A stretch of DNA of 64,000 nucleotides from Colwellia sp. (GCA_026196955.1 JAPHTO010000043.1:1-64000), one strand, 5' to 3'. Shown: positions 1 to 9,745, counted from the stretch's first letter. Numbers and translations are program-made. The notes: generated by a model from the sequence alone, not told the origin.

Positions 1-334
1 AACGCCCTAACGCTGGGTCGTAATAACGGCGCCAGTTATAATCTAACCCAGATTCTTCATCAAAGTATTGTCCAAGAAAGCGCAGATTATTGACAATGAC
101 GTTATTGTTATTTAAGTGCGCTTGACCAAAGCTTTCAATCTGCGCGCCCCACACCACAAAACTAGTATTGTCGATGATTTTATAGGGCGTACCTAAATGA
201 TCATTTTGATAATAATACACTTGCTTGCTGTCAGGGTTAGTAATGCTGGCAGTTTCAATAAACACTGGCTTGGTGCCCCAAGCGATATTAGCCAGCCAGA
301 AGCTAGAAAAGACTATAAGTAAAAATTTTCTCAT
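1..334 (-). CDS. RHS repeat-associated core protein with signal peptide (partial, runs off the window)
   Basis: Read from the ATG at 332-334 down to base 1, this open frame gives 111 codons and continues off the window. Residues 1-20 (MRKFLLIVFSSFWLANIAWG) look like a Sec signal peptide. From about residue 40 the protein reads YYYQNDHLGTPYKIID, then RFLGQYFDEESGLDYNWRRY and YDPALGR, which is the RHS repeat-associated core signature. Normal RHS proteins exceed 1000 residues, with many YD repeats before the core; here the core follows the signal peptide almost directly. In RHS systems a variable, often toxic, C-terminal region follows the core, but that part lies outside the window. An AAGG sits about 9 nt before the start. 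Family call is firm; function is not. Confidence 0.8.
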   Translation of the reverse strand, partial: MRKFLLIVFSSFWLANIAWGTKPVFIETASITNPDSKQVYYYQNDHLGTPYKIIDNTSFVVWGAQIESFGQAHLNNNNVIVNNLRFLGQYFDEESGLDYNWRRYYDPALGR

Positions 335-648
335 TGTTTGCTACCTTGCACTATTGTCATCAATTATTCCTTTTTTGATGTTGCCGCTTTCAACTCAACT
401 ATTAGGGATTACACTAGCAGCTGTTGGCATTGGCTTAAATGGTAGAGGTAAGTGGCGCTCTGGCAAAACTCTCTCTGACAAAAAACAGAACAAGATCATC
501 TCACTATAATTAATGTTTCCTGACGTAGTCACTCTGTAGAGTTATGAATTACCCTAAAATCTATATTGCTTGAAAGTAAAATTTATAACAAGTTAAAATA
601 CCTGAAATTTTATGCTTTAACGCGCTGTCATATCAGCAATAATACTTA
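335..648. other. Intergenic region with possible membrane-protein gene remnant
   Basis: A 314-base stretch without a credible complete gene. On the plus strand, about 348-509 reads in frame as a hydrophobic segment (FLMLPLSTQLLGITLAAVGI) followed by a basic tail and a stop, much like the end of a membrane transporter. Upstream the frame continues only as antisense of the RHS fragment and no ribosome site precedes it. It could be the tail of a gene whose front was lost when the RHS gene arrived, or chance. The rest, 510-648, is AT-rich and presumably carries the promoter of the next gene. Confidence 0.3.
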
Positions 649-663
649 TTGAGTGATGATAAA

Positions 664-1203
664 ATGCAGCAAGGCCAAAAAATTACAGACATACAATTGC
701 CCACTATTGATGGTAAACAGTTTAGTACTAAACATTTACAAGGTAAGCGTTACTTGTTGACCTTTTTCCGTTTTGCCACTTGTCCTTTTTGCAATATGCG
801 CTTGGCGCAACTGGTGGCATTGAAAAACCAGTTAAGCCAAGAGTTACCAGAGCAAACTGAAATAGTGGCAATATTTTCTGCCCAATTAACGCACTTACAA
901 CAACATGCCAATAAACATGTTACTCAACTGCCTATTTTAGCCGACGAGGATAATAAGTATTATGAACAATTCGGCGTTAAAAAATCTTTATGGGGCCTGA
1001 TAAAAGGCGCTGTACTGCGTTTTCCTACCGCAATAAAAGGATTAATGCGTGGCTATATCCCCAAAGAAATATCATCGAGATTATTAATTATGCCACTCTC
1101 ATTACTGGTTGATGACGAAGGGGTTATTCAAAGCGTTTATCATGGCAAAGATGAAGGTGATCATATACCTTTAACGCAGGTAATTTCGTTTTTGAAGCAA
1201 TAA
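664..1203 (+). CDS. Peroxiredoxin-like (AhpC/TSA, thioredoxin-fold) protein
   Basis: A 179-residue thioredoxin-fold protein of the AhpC/TSA peroxiredoxin-like type, probably a cytosolic thiol peroxidase or thiol-disulfide reductase. The N-terminus has the typical layout (IQLPTIDGKQFSTKHLQGK) leading into FFRFATCPFCNMRL. The CPFC motif at residues 40-43 places a resolving cysteine two residues after the peroxidatic one, as in thioredoxins. No signal peptide is visible. An in-frame TTG at 649 would add five residues; ATG at 664 is preferred because the homologous part starts here and no ribosome site supports the TTG. It converges with the YbaN-like gene, leaving three bases between them. Substrate unknown. 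Confidence 0.75.
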   Translation: MQQGQKITDIQLPTIDGKQFSTKHLQGKRYLLTFFRFATCPFCNMRLAQLVALKNQLSQELPEQTEIVAIFSAQLTHLQQHANKHVTQLPILADEDNKYYEQFGVKKSLWGLIKGAVLRFPTAIKGLMRGYIPKEISSRLLIMPLSLLVDDEGVIQSVYHGKDEGDHIPLTQVISFLKQ

Positions 1204-1206
1204 GAA

Positions 1207-1647
1207 TTATTTGCTCACTGGCAGTCGCCATAAAAAAACAAATGGCCCTATAACGAGTGCAACAACCAAAAGCGTTAACATGATATCTTGCAGTAAATAC
1301 CCTGACCAAACAACTGAAAGGATTATCATGAGTAGGGCTACTCTTTTGGCTTTTCTTGGAATACTACGGTGTTGTTGCCACTCATGAATAAGCGGGCCAA
1401 AGGTTTTATTATTAAGTAATTTACGCTGCATACTGGGTGAAGATTTAGCAAAACACCCTGTCGCCATAATAAGAAAAACCGTAGTAGGTAAAATAGGAAG
1501 CATGGCGCCTAGAATAGCCAAACCTACACAAAAGATCCCTGCACTTTTCCATACGAATATTTTAACCTTGCTGCGAGTTTTTACTGGCACAGGGCATTCA
1601 TCTATGGTGTTACTCGGTTTTGCTGTAGATTGCTGATGTTGGCTCAC
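1207..1647 (-). CDS. YbaN-type DUF454 inner-membrane protein
   Basis: A 146-residue membrane protein of the DUF454 (YbaN) family. The diagnostic stretch is at about residues 35-65: GLAILGAMLPILPTTVFLIM followed by ATGCFAKSSP, then a cytosolic segment with FGPLIHEW and a basic IPRKAKR, then two close hydrophobic helices at about 100-138. The first 28 residues are polar and not conserved in the family. The start is GTG at 1647 with a GAGAG upstream. The gene lies 28 bases after the methyltransferase gene and may be co-transcribed with it. The biochemical role of the family is not established. Confidence 0.8.
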   Translation of the reverse strand: MSQHQQSTAKPSNTIDECPVPVKTRSKVKIFVWKSAGIFCVGLAILGAMLPILPTTVFLIMATGCFAKSSPSMQRKLLNNKTFGPLIHEWQQHRSIPRKAKRVALLMIILSVVWSGYLLQDIMLTLLVVALVIGPFVFLWRLPVSK

Positions 1648-1675
1648 AACACACTCTCTTTATGCGGTACAAATA

Positions 1676-2299
1676 TCATCCGCGCTCTGCATTCACTTTT
1701 GTTAGTACTTTAACCTTATTATTCGTATCTCGACTTTTTCGAATTAAAGTAATATCGCTTTCCGTTTGATTCTGCTCAACCAAGGATTTAGCTAATCGAT
1801 CATACAACAATACATTTACTGAGGCAGCTAAATTCATACAACCAACAGTAGGAACATAAACCACTTCATCGGCGCAATCAATGACGGCTTGGCTAATGGT
1901 GCCATCTTCAGGGCCAAAAATATAAAACGCCTGCGCAGGATGCTCAAAATGTGGTAACGGTGTTGCACCTTCAACTAAATCTACACAAATAATTTTAGTG
2001 CTAGGCGACAAATTTTCCAATTGCTCTTTAACATGTACAAAGTCATCAATGGCAAGCAATGGTATTTTATCGCGGGCATTTTTTGTATCGGTATTATGTT
2101 TAGCGCCACTATACTTGGCAGCATTGGCATAACGTTGCCCTGTATACAGTACTTGATCAACACTATAGCAGCCTGCTGCACGCATCACTGCACCAACATT
2201 ACTTGGGCTTTTAGGGTTTGTTAAGCCTACGCTTACATGGCTGTTTTCAACTTGTAACTGTTTACCTAATGCCATGGTTGATAATAAAAGTTTGCTCAT
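1676..2299 (-). CDS. SpoU/TrmH-family RNA 2'-O-methyltransferase
   Basis: A 207-residue SPOUT-fold methyltransferase that should use S-adenosylmethionine to methylate a ribose 2'-OH in RNA. The three SpoU motifs are in order: NPKSPSNVGAVMRAAGCY near residue 30, IFGPEDGTIS near 128, and VPTVGCMNLAASVNVLLYDR near 150 forming the trefoil knot. No N-terminal RNA-binding extension is present, so it is a minimal single-domain form. Its ATG overlaps the mazG stop by four bases, so the two are translationally coupled. The C-terminal tail (about 180-207) is basic. Target RNA cannot be told from sequence alone. Confidence 0.85.
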   Translation of the reverse strand: MSKLLLSTMALGKQLQVENSHVSVGLTNPKSPSNVGAVMRAAGCYSVDQVLYTGQRYANAAKYSGAKHNTDTKNARDKIPLLAIDDFVHVKEQLENLSPSTKIICVDLVEGATPLPHFEHPAQAFYIFGPEDGTISQAVIDCADEVVYVPTVGCMNLAASVNVLLYDRLAKSLVEQNQTESDITLIRKSRDTNNKVKVLTKVNAERG

Positions 2300-3120
2300 T
2301 GGCTTTTCTCTTGCGCTTTAACTTGCTGCCAATAGGCTTCTAATTGTACTAAATCATGTTCAGTGAAGTCTTTACCTGAGTCTCTCACTTGCGCCTCTAC
2401 ACCGTGAAAACGTTTAGTAAATTTTTGATTCGCATGACGCAGTAATGTTTCTGGGTCTTGCTTAGCATGACGACATAAATTTACTACCGCAAACATTAAA
2501 TCCCCCAATTCTTCGCCTAGCGCTGCTTGGTTAATTGTTTCAGCATCAAGTTCAGCTTTAACTTCTTGCACTTCTTCTTCAATCTTTGCAAATACATCGC
2601 CAATATCATGCCAATCAAAGCCAACATGTGAACAACGCTTTTGGATTTTTGCTGCTTGCGATAAGGCGGGTAAATTTTTTGGAATATCAGCAAGAATACT
2701 TAACTCTTGTTGGTTATTCTTAATTTTTCGTTCTTTCGACTTTTCATTTTCCCAGTTCGCTTTGATTTGCGCATCACTACTTAAATCAATATCACTAAAT
2801 ACATGTGGATGGCGACGAATAAGCTTTTCACATATAGAGTCAACAACACTATCAAAATCAAACAACTGCTGCTCTTGACCAAGTTGACTATAAAAGATCA
2901 CTTGAAATAACAAGTCACCTAGCTCTTTATTGAGCTCAGTAAAATCTTGCTGCTCTATCGCATCAACAACTTCGTAAGCTTCTTCAATGGTATGTGCTGT
3001 AATCGAAGTAAAGCTTTGCTTGATATCCCATGGGCAGCCTGTTTGCGGATCGCGAAGCTTAGACATAATCCAACGCAGTTTTTCTATTGACGGTTTACTA
3101 TCAACATTAAGGTTTAACAT
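2296..3120 (-). CDS. mazG: Nucleoside triphosphate pyrophosphohydrolase MazG
   Basis: MazG hydrolyses (d)NTPs to NMPs plus pyrophosphate and, in E. coli, lowers ppGpp effects during starvation. The 274-residue protein has two MazG repeats. The first, with CPWDIKQSFTSI at about 29-40, has an EExxE plus ELGDLLFQ metal-binding set near residues 47-75. The second has EEEVQEVKAEL and EELGDLMFAVVNL near 180-215. The length is close to the E. coli protein. It lies directly downstream of relA in the same direction, as in E. coli, and overlaps the next gene by ATGA. An AAGAG precedes the start. Confidence 0.95.
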   Translation of the reverse strand: MLNLNVDSKPSIEKLRWIMSKLRDPQTGCPWDIKQSFTSITAHTIEEAYEVVDAIEQQDFTELNKELGDLLFQVIFYSQLGQEQQLFDFDSVVDSICEKLIRRHPHVFSDIDLSSDAQIKANWENEKSKERKIKNNQQELSILADIPKNLPALSQAAKIQKRCSHVGFDWHDIGDVFAKIEEEVQEVKAELDAETINQAALGEELGDLMFAVVNLCRHAKQDPETLLRHANQKFTKRFHGVEAQVRDSGKDFTEHDLVQLEAYWQQVKAQEKSQ

Positions 3121-3165
3121 TTTATTCTCTTAACAATAATTAATTTTGTCGCATTAATTCACGAC

Positions 3166-5385
3166 CTAAATACGCTTCACTTGTACAACATCATCAAGTT
3201 GGCGTAATTTTTCTAATACTCTGGTCAATAATTCTGTGCTAATTACTTCCATTTTTACCGTCATACTCATGGTTTGCTTCACGGGATCAGTATGACTTTC
3301 AATACCAACGATACTAATTTTCTCATTGGCAATAATGGTAGATATATCGCGAAACAAGCCTTGTCGATCACTGGCAATAATTTGCGCACTCGCTTGATAA
3401 CTTTGTTTATCATCAATCCCCCACTGCACTTCTACTTGCCTTTCAGGCTGTTGATTGAGCGAGTTGGCGAGTTGCTCGCAATCTATTCTGTGCACTGAAA
3501 TACCGCGACCTTGGGTAATAAAACCTAAAATATTATCACCGGGTACAGGAGAGCAACATTTAGCCATATGAGTAAGCAAGTTGCCGACACCTGATACGGT
3601 AATGCCGTTATTATCAGCAGAGAGACTCTTTTCTGTTGTCGGTGCTCTTACTAAGCTTTGCGGATCAATCTCTTCAGCAGGCTTTAGTTTATTTTCTAGT
3701 TGTAAAAAGTAGTTCACGACTTGCTGTAATCGGGCATTACCAGAGCCAATAGCGGCATATAAATCATCGATGGTTTTAACATTAAAGCGCTCAGCAGCAC
3801 TTTTCAGCTCACCTTGATTAACCGTTAAATGACTTAATTTGGCTAACTCAGCATCAAGTGCTTCTTTACCTTGGGCAAGGTGCTTATCTCTGTCTTGCAG
3901 TTTAAAAAAGTGCTGAACCTTCGCTCTTGCTCTTGATGAATGAATATAGTTTAAACTAGGGTTTAACCAATCTCGACTAGGATTGGCCTGCTTACTGGTT
4001 AAAATTTCAACTTGATCGCCCGTTTTCAACCTATGCGTGAAAGGCACAATTTTGCCAAACACTTTCGCACCAATACAGCAGTGGCCAACATTTGAATGGA
4101 TATAATAAGCAAAATCTAAAGGGGTTGCTCCCATAGGCAAGTCGATCACATCACCACCAGGAGTAAAAACATAAATTCTATCTTCAAAAACTTGGCTGCG
4201 CAGTTCATCCAACAGTGCACCACTTTCAGAAACATCATCTTGCCATTGCAATATTTTTCTTAGCCAACCCACTTTTTCATCAAAACTTCCGGCTTTATCA
4301 GCACTTTTACCTGTTGATGCTCCCTCTTTATAGCGCCAATGAGCGGCAACACCAAGCTCGGCATCTTGGTGCATTTTCTCTGTTCGAATTTGTATTTCAA
4401 TAGACTTACCATCAGGGCCAAGCACAACCGTATGAATTGACTGGTAACCATTTGGTTTTGGCGTCGCCACATAATCAGAGAACTCGTTCGACAAGTGGCG
4501 CCATTGGGTATGCACTATACCTAAAGCGGAATAACAATCTTGAATTTCATCAACAACAATGCGTACCGCTCGCACATCAAATAATTGTTCAAAATCAAGA
4601 GACTTTTGCTGCATTTTTTTCCAAATGCTATAAATGTGTTTTGGGCGACCATAAACAGTCCCATTAATCTGCAAATTTTGTAACTGCTGATTTAGGTGAT
4701 CGACAAAGTCACGCATGTATTGCTCGCGTTCAAGACGAGTTTCATCAAGCCACTTGGCAATTTTTTTATACACTTGTGGGTGCAGGTAGCGAAAAGAAAT
4801 ATCTTCTAACTCCCACTTTAATTGCCCTATGCCTAAACGGTTAGCGAGTGGAGCATAAATATTAGCACTTTCTTTTGCGGCTAAAACACGGCTTTCTTCA
4901 TCGCTGTTTTTTTGGCTGCGTAAATCACATAATCGTTCAGCAAGCTTTATTACTACCGCACGAACATCTTCAACCATGGCCAATAACATACGGCGGATAT
5001 TATCTATATTACTGGCATTATTTGGGCTAACATTTTGTCCTTTGCTAAGTTCTTTAATGGCCGCCATTTGCTCAACTCCGTGACAAAGCAAAACCACAGG
5101 CTGACTAAAATTTTCATTTAAAAAGTCTTGAGAAACTATGTCATTTTCTAATAAAGGCGTTAAAAAAGCGGCCACAAGTGAGTCTTTATCTAAATTAAGG
5201 CTAGATAAAATTTCCACCATTTCCATCGCTTTGAGTAAGTATTCTTCTCGGTTTTGAAATTTCGTCGAAACTAACTGCCATAATTGTAGAAGCGCTTGTT
5301 GCTTACCATCAGACACGGATAGCTCTGCCAACCAATGCTGGAAATTAATACTAACAACTTGATGAGATTTACGCACCGAAACCAT
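3166..5385 (-). CDS. relA: GTP pyrophosphokinase RelA, (p)ppGpp synthetase I
   Basis: Ribosome-associated stringent-response synthetase transferring pyrophosphate from ATP to GTP/GDP. The 739-residue length and order match RelA: an N-terminal pseudo-hydrolase domain, synthetase domain (about 230-370, with YGRPKHIYSIWKKM and KPNGYQSIHTVV), TGS domain (about 405-465, with RIYVFTPGGDVIDLPMGATP), helical/zinc-finger region with CCSPVPGD near 610, and an ACT domain to the end. The hydrolase HD signature is replaced by CHGVEQM, so this is RelA rather than bifunctional SpoT. AAGGA lies six bases before the ATG. It sits between rlmD and mazG on the same strand, the conserved order. Confidence 0.97.
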   Translation of the reverse strand: MVSVRKSHQVVSINFQHWLAELSVSDGKQQALLQLWQLVSTKFQNREEYLLKAMEMVEILSSLNLDKDSLVAAFLTPLLENDIVSQDFLNENFSQPVVLLCHGVEQMAAIKELSKGQNVSPNNASNIDNIRRMLLAMVEDVRAVVIKLAERLCDLRSQKNSDEESRVLAAKESANIYAPLANRLGIGQLKWELEDISFRYLHPQVYKKIAKWLDETRLEREQYMRDFVDHLNQQLQNLQINGTVYGRPKHIYSIWKKMQQKSLDFEQLFDVRAVRIVVDEIQDCYSALGIVHTQWRHLSNEFSDYVATPKPNGYQSIHTVVLGPDGKSIEIQIRTEKMHQDAELGVAAHWRYKEGASTGKSADKAGSFDEKVGWLRKILQWQDDVSESGALLDELRSQVFEDRIYVFTPGGDVIDLPMGATPLDFAYYIHSNVGHCCIGAKVFGKIVPFTHRLKTGDQVEILTSKQANPSRDWLNPSLNYIHSSRARAKVQHFFKLQDRDKHLAQGKEALDAELAKLSHLTVNQGELKSAAERFNVKTIDDLYAAIGSGNARLQQVVNYFLQLENKLKPAEEIDPQSLVRAPTTEKSLSADNNGITVSGVGNLLTHMAKCCSPVPGDNILGFITQGRGISVHRIDCEQLANSLNQQPERQVEVQWGIDDKQSYQASAQIIASDRQGLFRDISTIIANEKISIVGIESHTDPVKQTMSMTVKMEVISTELLTRVLEKLRQLDDVVQVKRI

Positions 5386-5436
5386 GTTTTTTCCTTTTAT
5401 AAAACAAGCGAAAACGTGAGCTACAAAAACTAAATT

Positions 5437-6795
5437 CTATTTACTAAACAATACCATAGTCTCGACATGCTTTGTGTGTGAGAACATGTCAATGACACCA
5501 ATTTTTACAATTCTATACCCTTGAGCAAGCAACAATTTACTGTCTCTTGCTAGGGTTGCAGGATCGCAACTAACATATAACACTGACGGTATAGCCAATG
5601 TAGCTAATTGTAATACCGCTTGTTCAGCCCCTGCTCTGGCTGGATCAAGTAATACTTTTGTATATTGACTTTTTGCCCAAGGTTGCTCAAGCCAATGACT
5701 ATTTAAATCGGCCTGATAGAATTGGCAATTATCTAATTGGTTATTAATAGCATTCGCTTTGGCTTTATCTACCATCGCTTGAACCCCTTCAACGCCAATT
5801 ACTTTATCGACTTTTTTGGCTATAGGTAAGCTAAAATTTCCTAAACCACAAAATAAATCTAACACCTGATCGCTAGGCTCAAGGGCAAGCCAATCAAGTG
5901 CTTGCGCAACCATTGCCTCATTGACCTCTTGGTTAACTTGAATAAAATCATCATCGGTAAATGTGATGGCAATATTATTTGCTAATGTATAACGTAACGA
6001 TTGCTCAGCACTGAGGTGTTCCTTTTGTCCATTACCCAAGTCAAAAATAACCTGCCATTGGTATTGCTGTGCATACGTTTGCCATAACAAACGATCTTGC
6101 TCATTTAGCCCCCTTACCTGCCTAACAACAAGAGTAAGTACCCGCTCACTTTGTTGCCCTTGCGTGCTAATCATTTCAATATGACCAATCGCCTTCTTGA
6201 CACTAAGCTTGGCAATTAATTCTCTCAAAACAACAAAAATATCATTGAGAGGTTTCACTAATGTTGGGCATGACTTTATCGCGACTAATTGATTAGTAGA
6301 TTTTTGACGAAAGCCAATTATAGCTTGAGATTTTTTGTCAAACTGCACGCCAATTCGCGCTTTTCTACGATAATGCCAAACTTGACTCGCAATAGGTTTT
6401 TGCCAGGGTAAGTGACTAATAATATCATTATCGATAATATTGCGTGATAGTAGCTCAGTAATTTTTCCTTGTTTGAATACCAGTTGCTGCTGATACGCAA
6501 GATGCTGCAAATCACAACCACCACATTGGCTAAAGTGCTGACATTGAATGTTTACTCTGTGGTTACTGGCAGTATTAACCTTTACTAACTTACCACGCGA
6601 AAATTTATTTTTTTGTTCAATAAGGCGCGTTTCAACACTTTCTTGAGGCAAACAGCCATCCACAAAAATAGGTTTATTCTGATAACGACCAACACCACAA
6701 CCATTCATATCGAGTTTATCAATATTAATCACTACATTGGATTTAACTTTGCCTTTGGCTGGCTTTTTATCACTGGCTTTAAAAAAGTTTGCCAC
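5437..6795 (-). CDS. rlmD: 23S rRNA (uracil-1939-C5)-methyltransferase RlmD
   Basis: A 452-residue SAM-dependent enzyme that makes m5U1939 in 23S rRNA. An N-terminal TRAM domain (about 18-75) is followed by the 4Fe-4S cluster motif CQHFSQCGGCD (about 84-94), with the fourth cysteine in IKSCPTL. The Rossmann part carries LDLFCGLGNFSLPIA and the catalytic region LLDPARAGAE plus YVSCDPATLARD with the nucleophile cysteine. The start is GTG at 6795; the ATG a few bases upstream is in another frame, while an AAGGA ten bases before the GTG supports the choice. It diverges from barA and leads the rlmD-relA-mazG run. Confidence 0.95.
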   Translation of the reverse strand: MANFFKASDKKPAKGKVKSNVVINIDKLDMNGCGVGRYQNKPIFVDGCLPQESVETRLIEQKNKFSRGKLVKVNTASNHRVNIQCQHFSQCGGCDLQHLAYQQQLVFKQGKITELLSRNIIDNDIISHLPWQKPIASQVWHYRRKARIGVQFDKKSQAIIGFRQKSTNQLVAIKSCPTLVKPLNDIFVVLRELIAKLSVKKAIGHIEMISTQGQQSERVLTLVVRQVRGLNEQDRLLWQTYAQQYQWQVIFDLGNGQKEHLSAEQSLRYTLANNIAITFTDDDFIQVNQEVNEAMVAQALDWLALEPSDQVLDLFCGLGNFSLPIAKKVDKVIGVEGVQAMVDKAKANAINNQLDNCQFYQADLNSHWLEQPWAKSQYTKVLLDPARAGAEQAVLQLATLAIPSVLYVSCDPATLARDSKLLLAQGYRIVKIGVIDMFSHTKHVETMVLFSK

Positions 6796-6928
6796 GAGTC
6801 ATTTTTCCTTCATTTATAAGCTGTATATTCTGGCATGTTTATGACATGATAAGTGTATTATTTTACACTAGTTCCTCCATGAGTTCTCTTGCTAACTCAT
6901 AATAAGTTAAAGAGATAAAACACACGTA

Positions 6929-9745
6929 ATGCATAAAATAAGCCTAAAAGACTGGGTTATATTACTTACTATTGTGCCAACCGCGTTGATTGGATTTGGG
7001 CTTGCGGGATATTTTTCTTACAGTCGCAATGCTGAAATGGATGAAGTGTTAGATTTAAGAGCTCAAAGCATTATTGAGCCACTTACCATTGTTGGTAAGG
7101 ATCCTCTGATAAACAATAATCGCGAAAAATTACGTCAAATTATTAGTTTTGCTCACCGCAGCCAATCAAGCATTATTAAAAGCATTGCGGTATTCACCTT
7201 AGATAATCAAGTATTTGTCACCAGTGCTTACCATGGCGACACTAACTCTATGCGTTTAAAAGCTGGTGAAAAACTGCCTTCTTATACCCAAGCTGAAAAG
7301 ATTAATGACTTTATTATTTATCGAAGTCCGATCATTGATGAATCTCAGGCGACTGTAAATGACAGTAATCACGGCCCCAATTTAGCGACTAAATCGCCCT
7401 ATATCCTTGGTTATATTGCCATTCAGATTGATCAAAGTAGGATGAAATTCAAGCAACAAAGCCAATACTTAATTGCATTTACTATGGCGTTTTTAGGCGC
7501 AGTTCTTAGCAGTATTTTTGCGATAAAATTAATCAGTAACGTTGCCAAACCTGTCAATTCAATGGTGCAAGCAATTGATAGAATTAGAGAAGGAAAGCTT
7601 GAAAGCCGGGTCAGTGGTCAACTCATTGGCGAATTGAACTTTCTTAAAAATGGTATTAATACCATGGCACAATCTTTAGGTAATTATCAAAATGAAATGC
7701 AAGGCAGTATTGACCAAGCGACCATTGATTTACGAGAGAGCTTGGAGCAATTTGAGATTCAAAACGTTGAGCTAAGTATTGCCAAGAAAAAAGCGCAAGA
7801 TGCCAATAGAATCAAATCTGAATTTTTAGCCAATATGAGTCATGAATTACGAACACCGCTAAATGGTGTTATTGGCTTTACGCGTCAGGTATTAAAAACA
7901 CCTTTAAGTGATCCACAACGAGATTACCTGCAAACTATCGATAGATCAGCAAATAATTTACTAGCCATTATCAATGATATTCTCGATTTCTCTAAGCTTG
8001 ATGCAGGTAAAATGGTCATAGAAAGCATTCCCTTTTCTTTGCGTGAAGCAATTGAAGATAGTCTCGTTTTACTTGCTCCAAGTGCCCATAAAAAGAATAT
8101 AGAGTTATCCATTAATATTGACGCTTCAATTCCTGACTCTTTACTTGGTGATGCTATGCGCATCAAGCAAATCATGAGTAATTTAATCAGCAATGCCATA
8201 AAATTTACTCAGCAAGGCTCAGTGGTCATTGATATTACCCACAAAAATATTGCCGCTAAGCGTACAGCAATAAAAATCACGGTAACAGATACTGGTATTG
8301 GTATGAATAGTGAGCAGCAGCAAACTATTTTTAAAGCCTTTGCTCAGGCAGATCAAAGCATCACTCGCCTATATGGTGGAACAGGCTTAGGCTTGGTCAT
8401 TTGCCAGCGCTTAGCCTATGAAATGAAAGGAGATATAGGCTTTCGCAGCAATCCAAATCAAGGCTCCACGTTTTGGTTTGATTTTGAATGTGAAGTTAAC
8501 TCTCTGCCGCTTAATATTGAGTTAGACTCACACCAACTAGTCAACAAAAGTATTTTATATTACGAGCCGCACCCTCATACGCGAGCGGCAACTAATGATA
8601 TTTTATCGGGCTTGCAAATGCAGGTAACAAGTGTCGACACCTTATCTCAGCTAGAGCAAGCAGCAAGTGAAAAGACTTTTGATTTTGCTCTTATTGGCCA
8701 CAATAATACGGCAACCGCGTTGAGTGAGCTGAAAAAAATCATCATTCAACTTAAACCACGTATAAATCAAATTCATTTAGCCATTAATAGCAACTCGCCA
8801 AGTTTGCACGAAGCATTAACCTCTAACGGTGCTTTTAATTGCTTAAGCAAACCTGTCACAAGCAATAAACTGAAACTTGCCCTGCTCACCAAAGAGCAAA
8901 CTCAACTTACAGCCAATAACAAGATATTGCCAATTAAAGTACTAGCAGTAGATGATAACGAAGCAAACTTAAAATTAATCAATGCCTTATTACTTGAACA
9001 AGTGGCCGAAGTTGCCTTAGCCGATGATGGTCTAAAGGCTTTAGAGTTATGTAAGCATGAAAATTTCTCTTTGATTTTCATGGATATTCAAATGCCAATA
9101 ATGGATGGCATTAGCACCCTAAAAGCAATTAAAAGTGGCTCACTTAATGAACAAACACCTATTATTGCAGTCACCGCTCATGCGCTAAGCGGTGAAAAAG
9201 AAAAAATGCAGCAACAAGGTTTTAATGCCTACATGACAAAACCAATTGATGAAACCATGCTTAGCCATATTATTTATGAATATTGCGATTTTGAACAATT
9301 TACTAATCACGCTAATGTAGACTCTCCTGCTTTACTTGATGAAAAAACACCCAGATTACCAGTAGCAAAACAAGACAAGCATAACTCTACTATTATTAAT
9401 TGGTCATTAGCACTGGAACGCACAGGGGGTAAAGAAGCCTTAGCCAAGGAAATGTTGATAGGTTTACTAGAGAGCTTAACCAGCAATAAACAGTCTATTA
9501 AGCAGGCTTTAGCCAATGAAGACTCAAAAGCGTTAAAGCGCTTAATTCATAAGCTTAACGGTGCTTGTTGTTATACTGGTGTGCCAAATTTAGGAGATAT
9601 ATGCCATCAACTTGAAACACAACTCAAGAATAATAGTGCTTTAGAGGATTTAGAGCCTGAATTTTTAGAATTATTTGAGCACATTGAACAAGTACTCGCA
9701 GAAGCGCCAAAGTTGTTGTCGACATTAGATGAAAAGGTTTCGTAA
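6929..9745 (+). CDS. barA: Hybrid sensor histidine kinase BarA
   Basis: Tripartite sensor kinase of the BarA/UvrY (GacS/GacA) system controlling Csr small RNAs; the known E. coli signals are short-chain fatty acids. The 938-residue protein has a first transmembrane helix at about 9-28, a periplasmic loop, a second helix at about 174-196, and HAMP (about 200-252). HisKA carries His305 in MSHELRTPLNG; the ATPase has DTGIGM and GGTGLGLVICQ. A degenerate receiver-like stretch (about 540-650) precedes the true receiver with Asp719 in FMDIQMPIMDG, and a C-terminal HPt with His874 in IHKLNGAC. It diverges from rlmD as in E. coli. No response regulator gene is adjacent, which is normal for BarA. Confidence 0.93.
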   Translation: MHKISLKDWVILLTIVPTALIGFGLAGYFSYSRNAEMDEVLDLRAQSIIEPLTIVGKDPLINNNREKLRQIISFAHRSQSSIIKSIAVFTLDNQVFVTSAYHGDTNSMRLKAGEKLPSYTQAEKINDFIIYRSPIIDESQATVNDSNHGPNLATKSPYILGYIAIQIDQSRMKFKQQSQYLIAFTMAFLGAVLSSIFAIKLISNVAKPVNSMVQAIDRIREGKLESRVSGQLIGELNFLKNGINTMAQSLGNYQNEMQGSIDQATIDLRESLEQFEIQNVELSIAKKKAQDANRIKSEFLANMSHELRTPLNGVIGFTRQVLKTPLSDPQRDYLQTIDRSANNLLAIINDILDFSKLDAGKMVIESIPFSLREAIEDSLVLLAPSAHKKNIELSINIDASIPDSLLGDAMRIKQIMSNLISNAIKFTQQGSVVIDITHKNIAAKRTAIKITVTDTGIGMNSEQQQTIFKAFAQADQSITRLYGGTGLGLVICQRLAYEMKGDIGFRSNPNQGSTFWFDFECEVNSLPLNIELDSHQLVNKSILYYEPHPHTRAATNDILSGLQMQVTSVDTLSQLEQAASEKTFDFALIGHNNTATALSELKKIIIQLKPRINQIHLAINSNSPSLHEALTSNGAFNCLSKPVTSNKLKLALLTKEQTQLTANNKILPIKVLAVDDNEANLKLINALLLEQVAEVALADDGLKALELCKHENFSLIFMDIQMPIMDGISTLKAIKSGSLNEQTPIIAVTAHALSGEKEKMQQQGFNAYMTKPIDETMLSHIIYEYCDFEQFTNHANVDSPALLDEKTPRLPVAKQDKHNSTIINWSLALERTGGKEALAKEMLIGLLESLTSNKQSIKQALANEDSKALKRLIHKLNGACCYTGVPNLGDICHQLETQLKNNSALEDLEPEFLELFEHIEQVLAEAPKLLSTLDEKVS

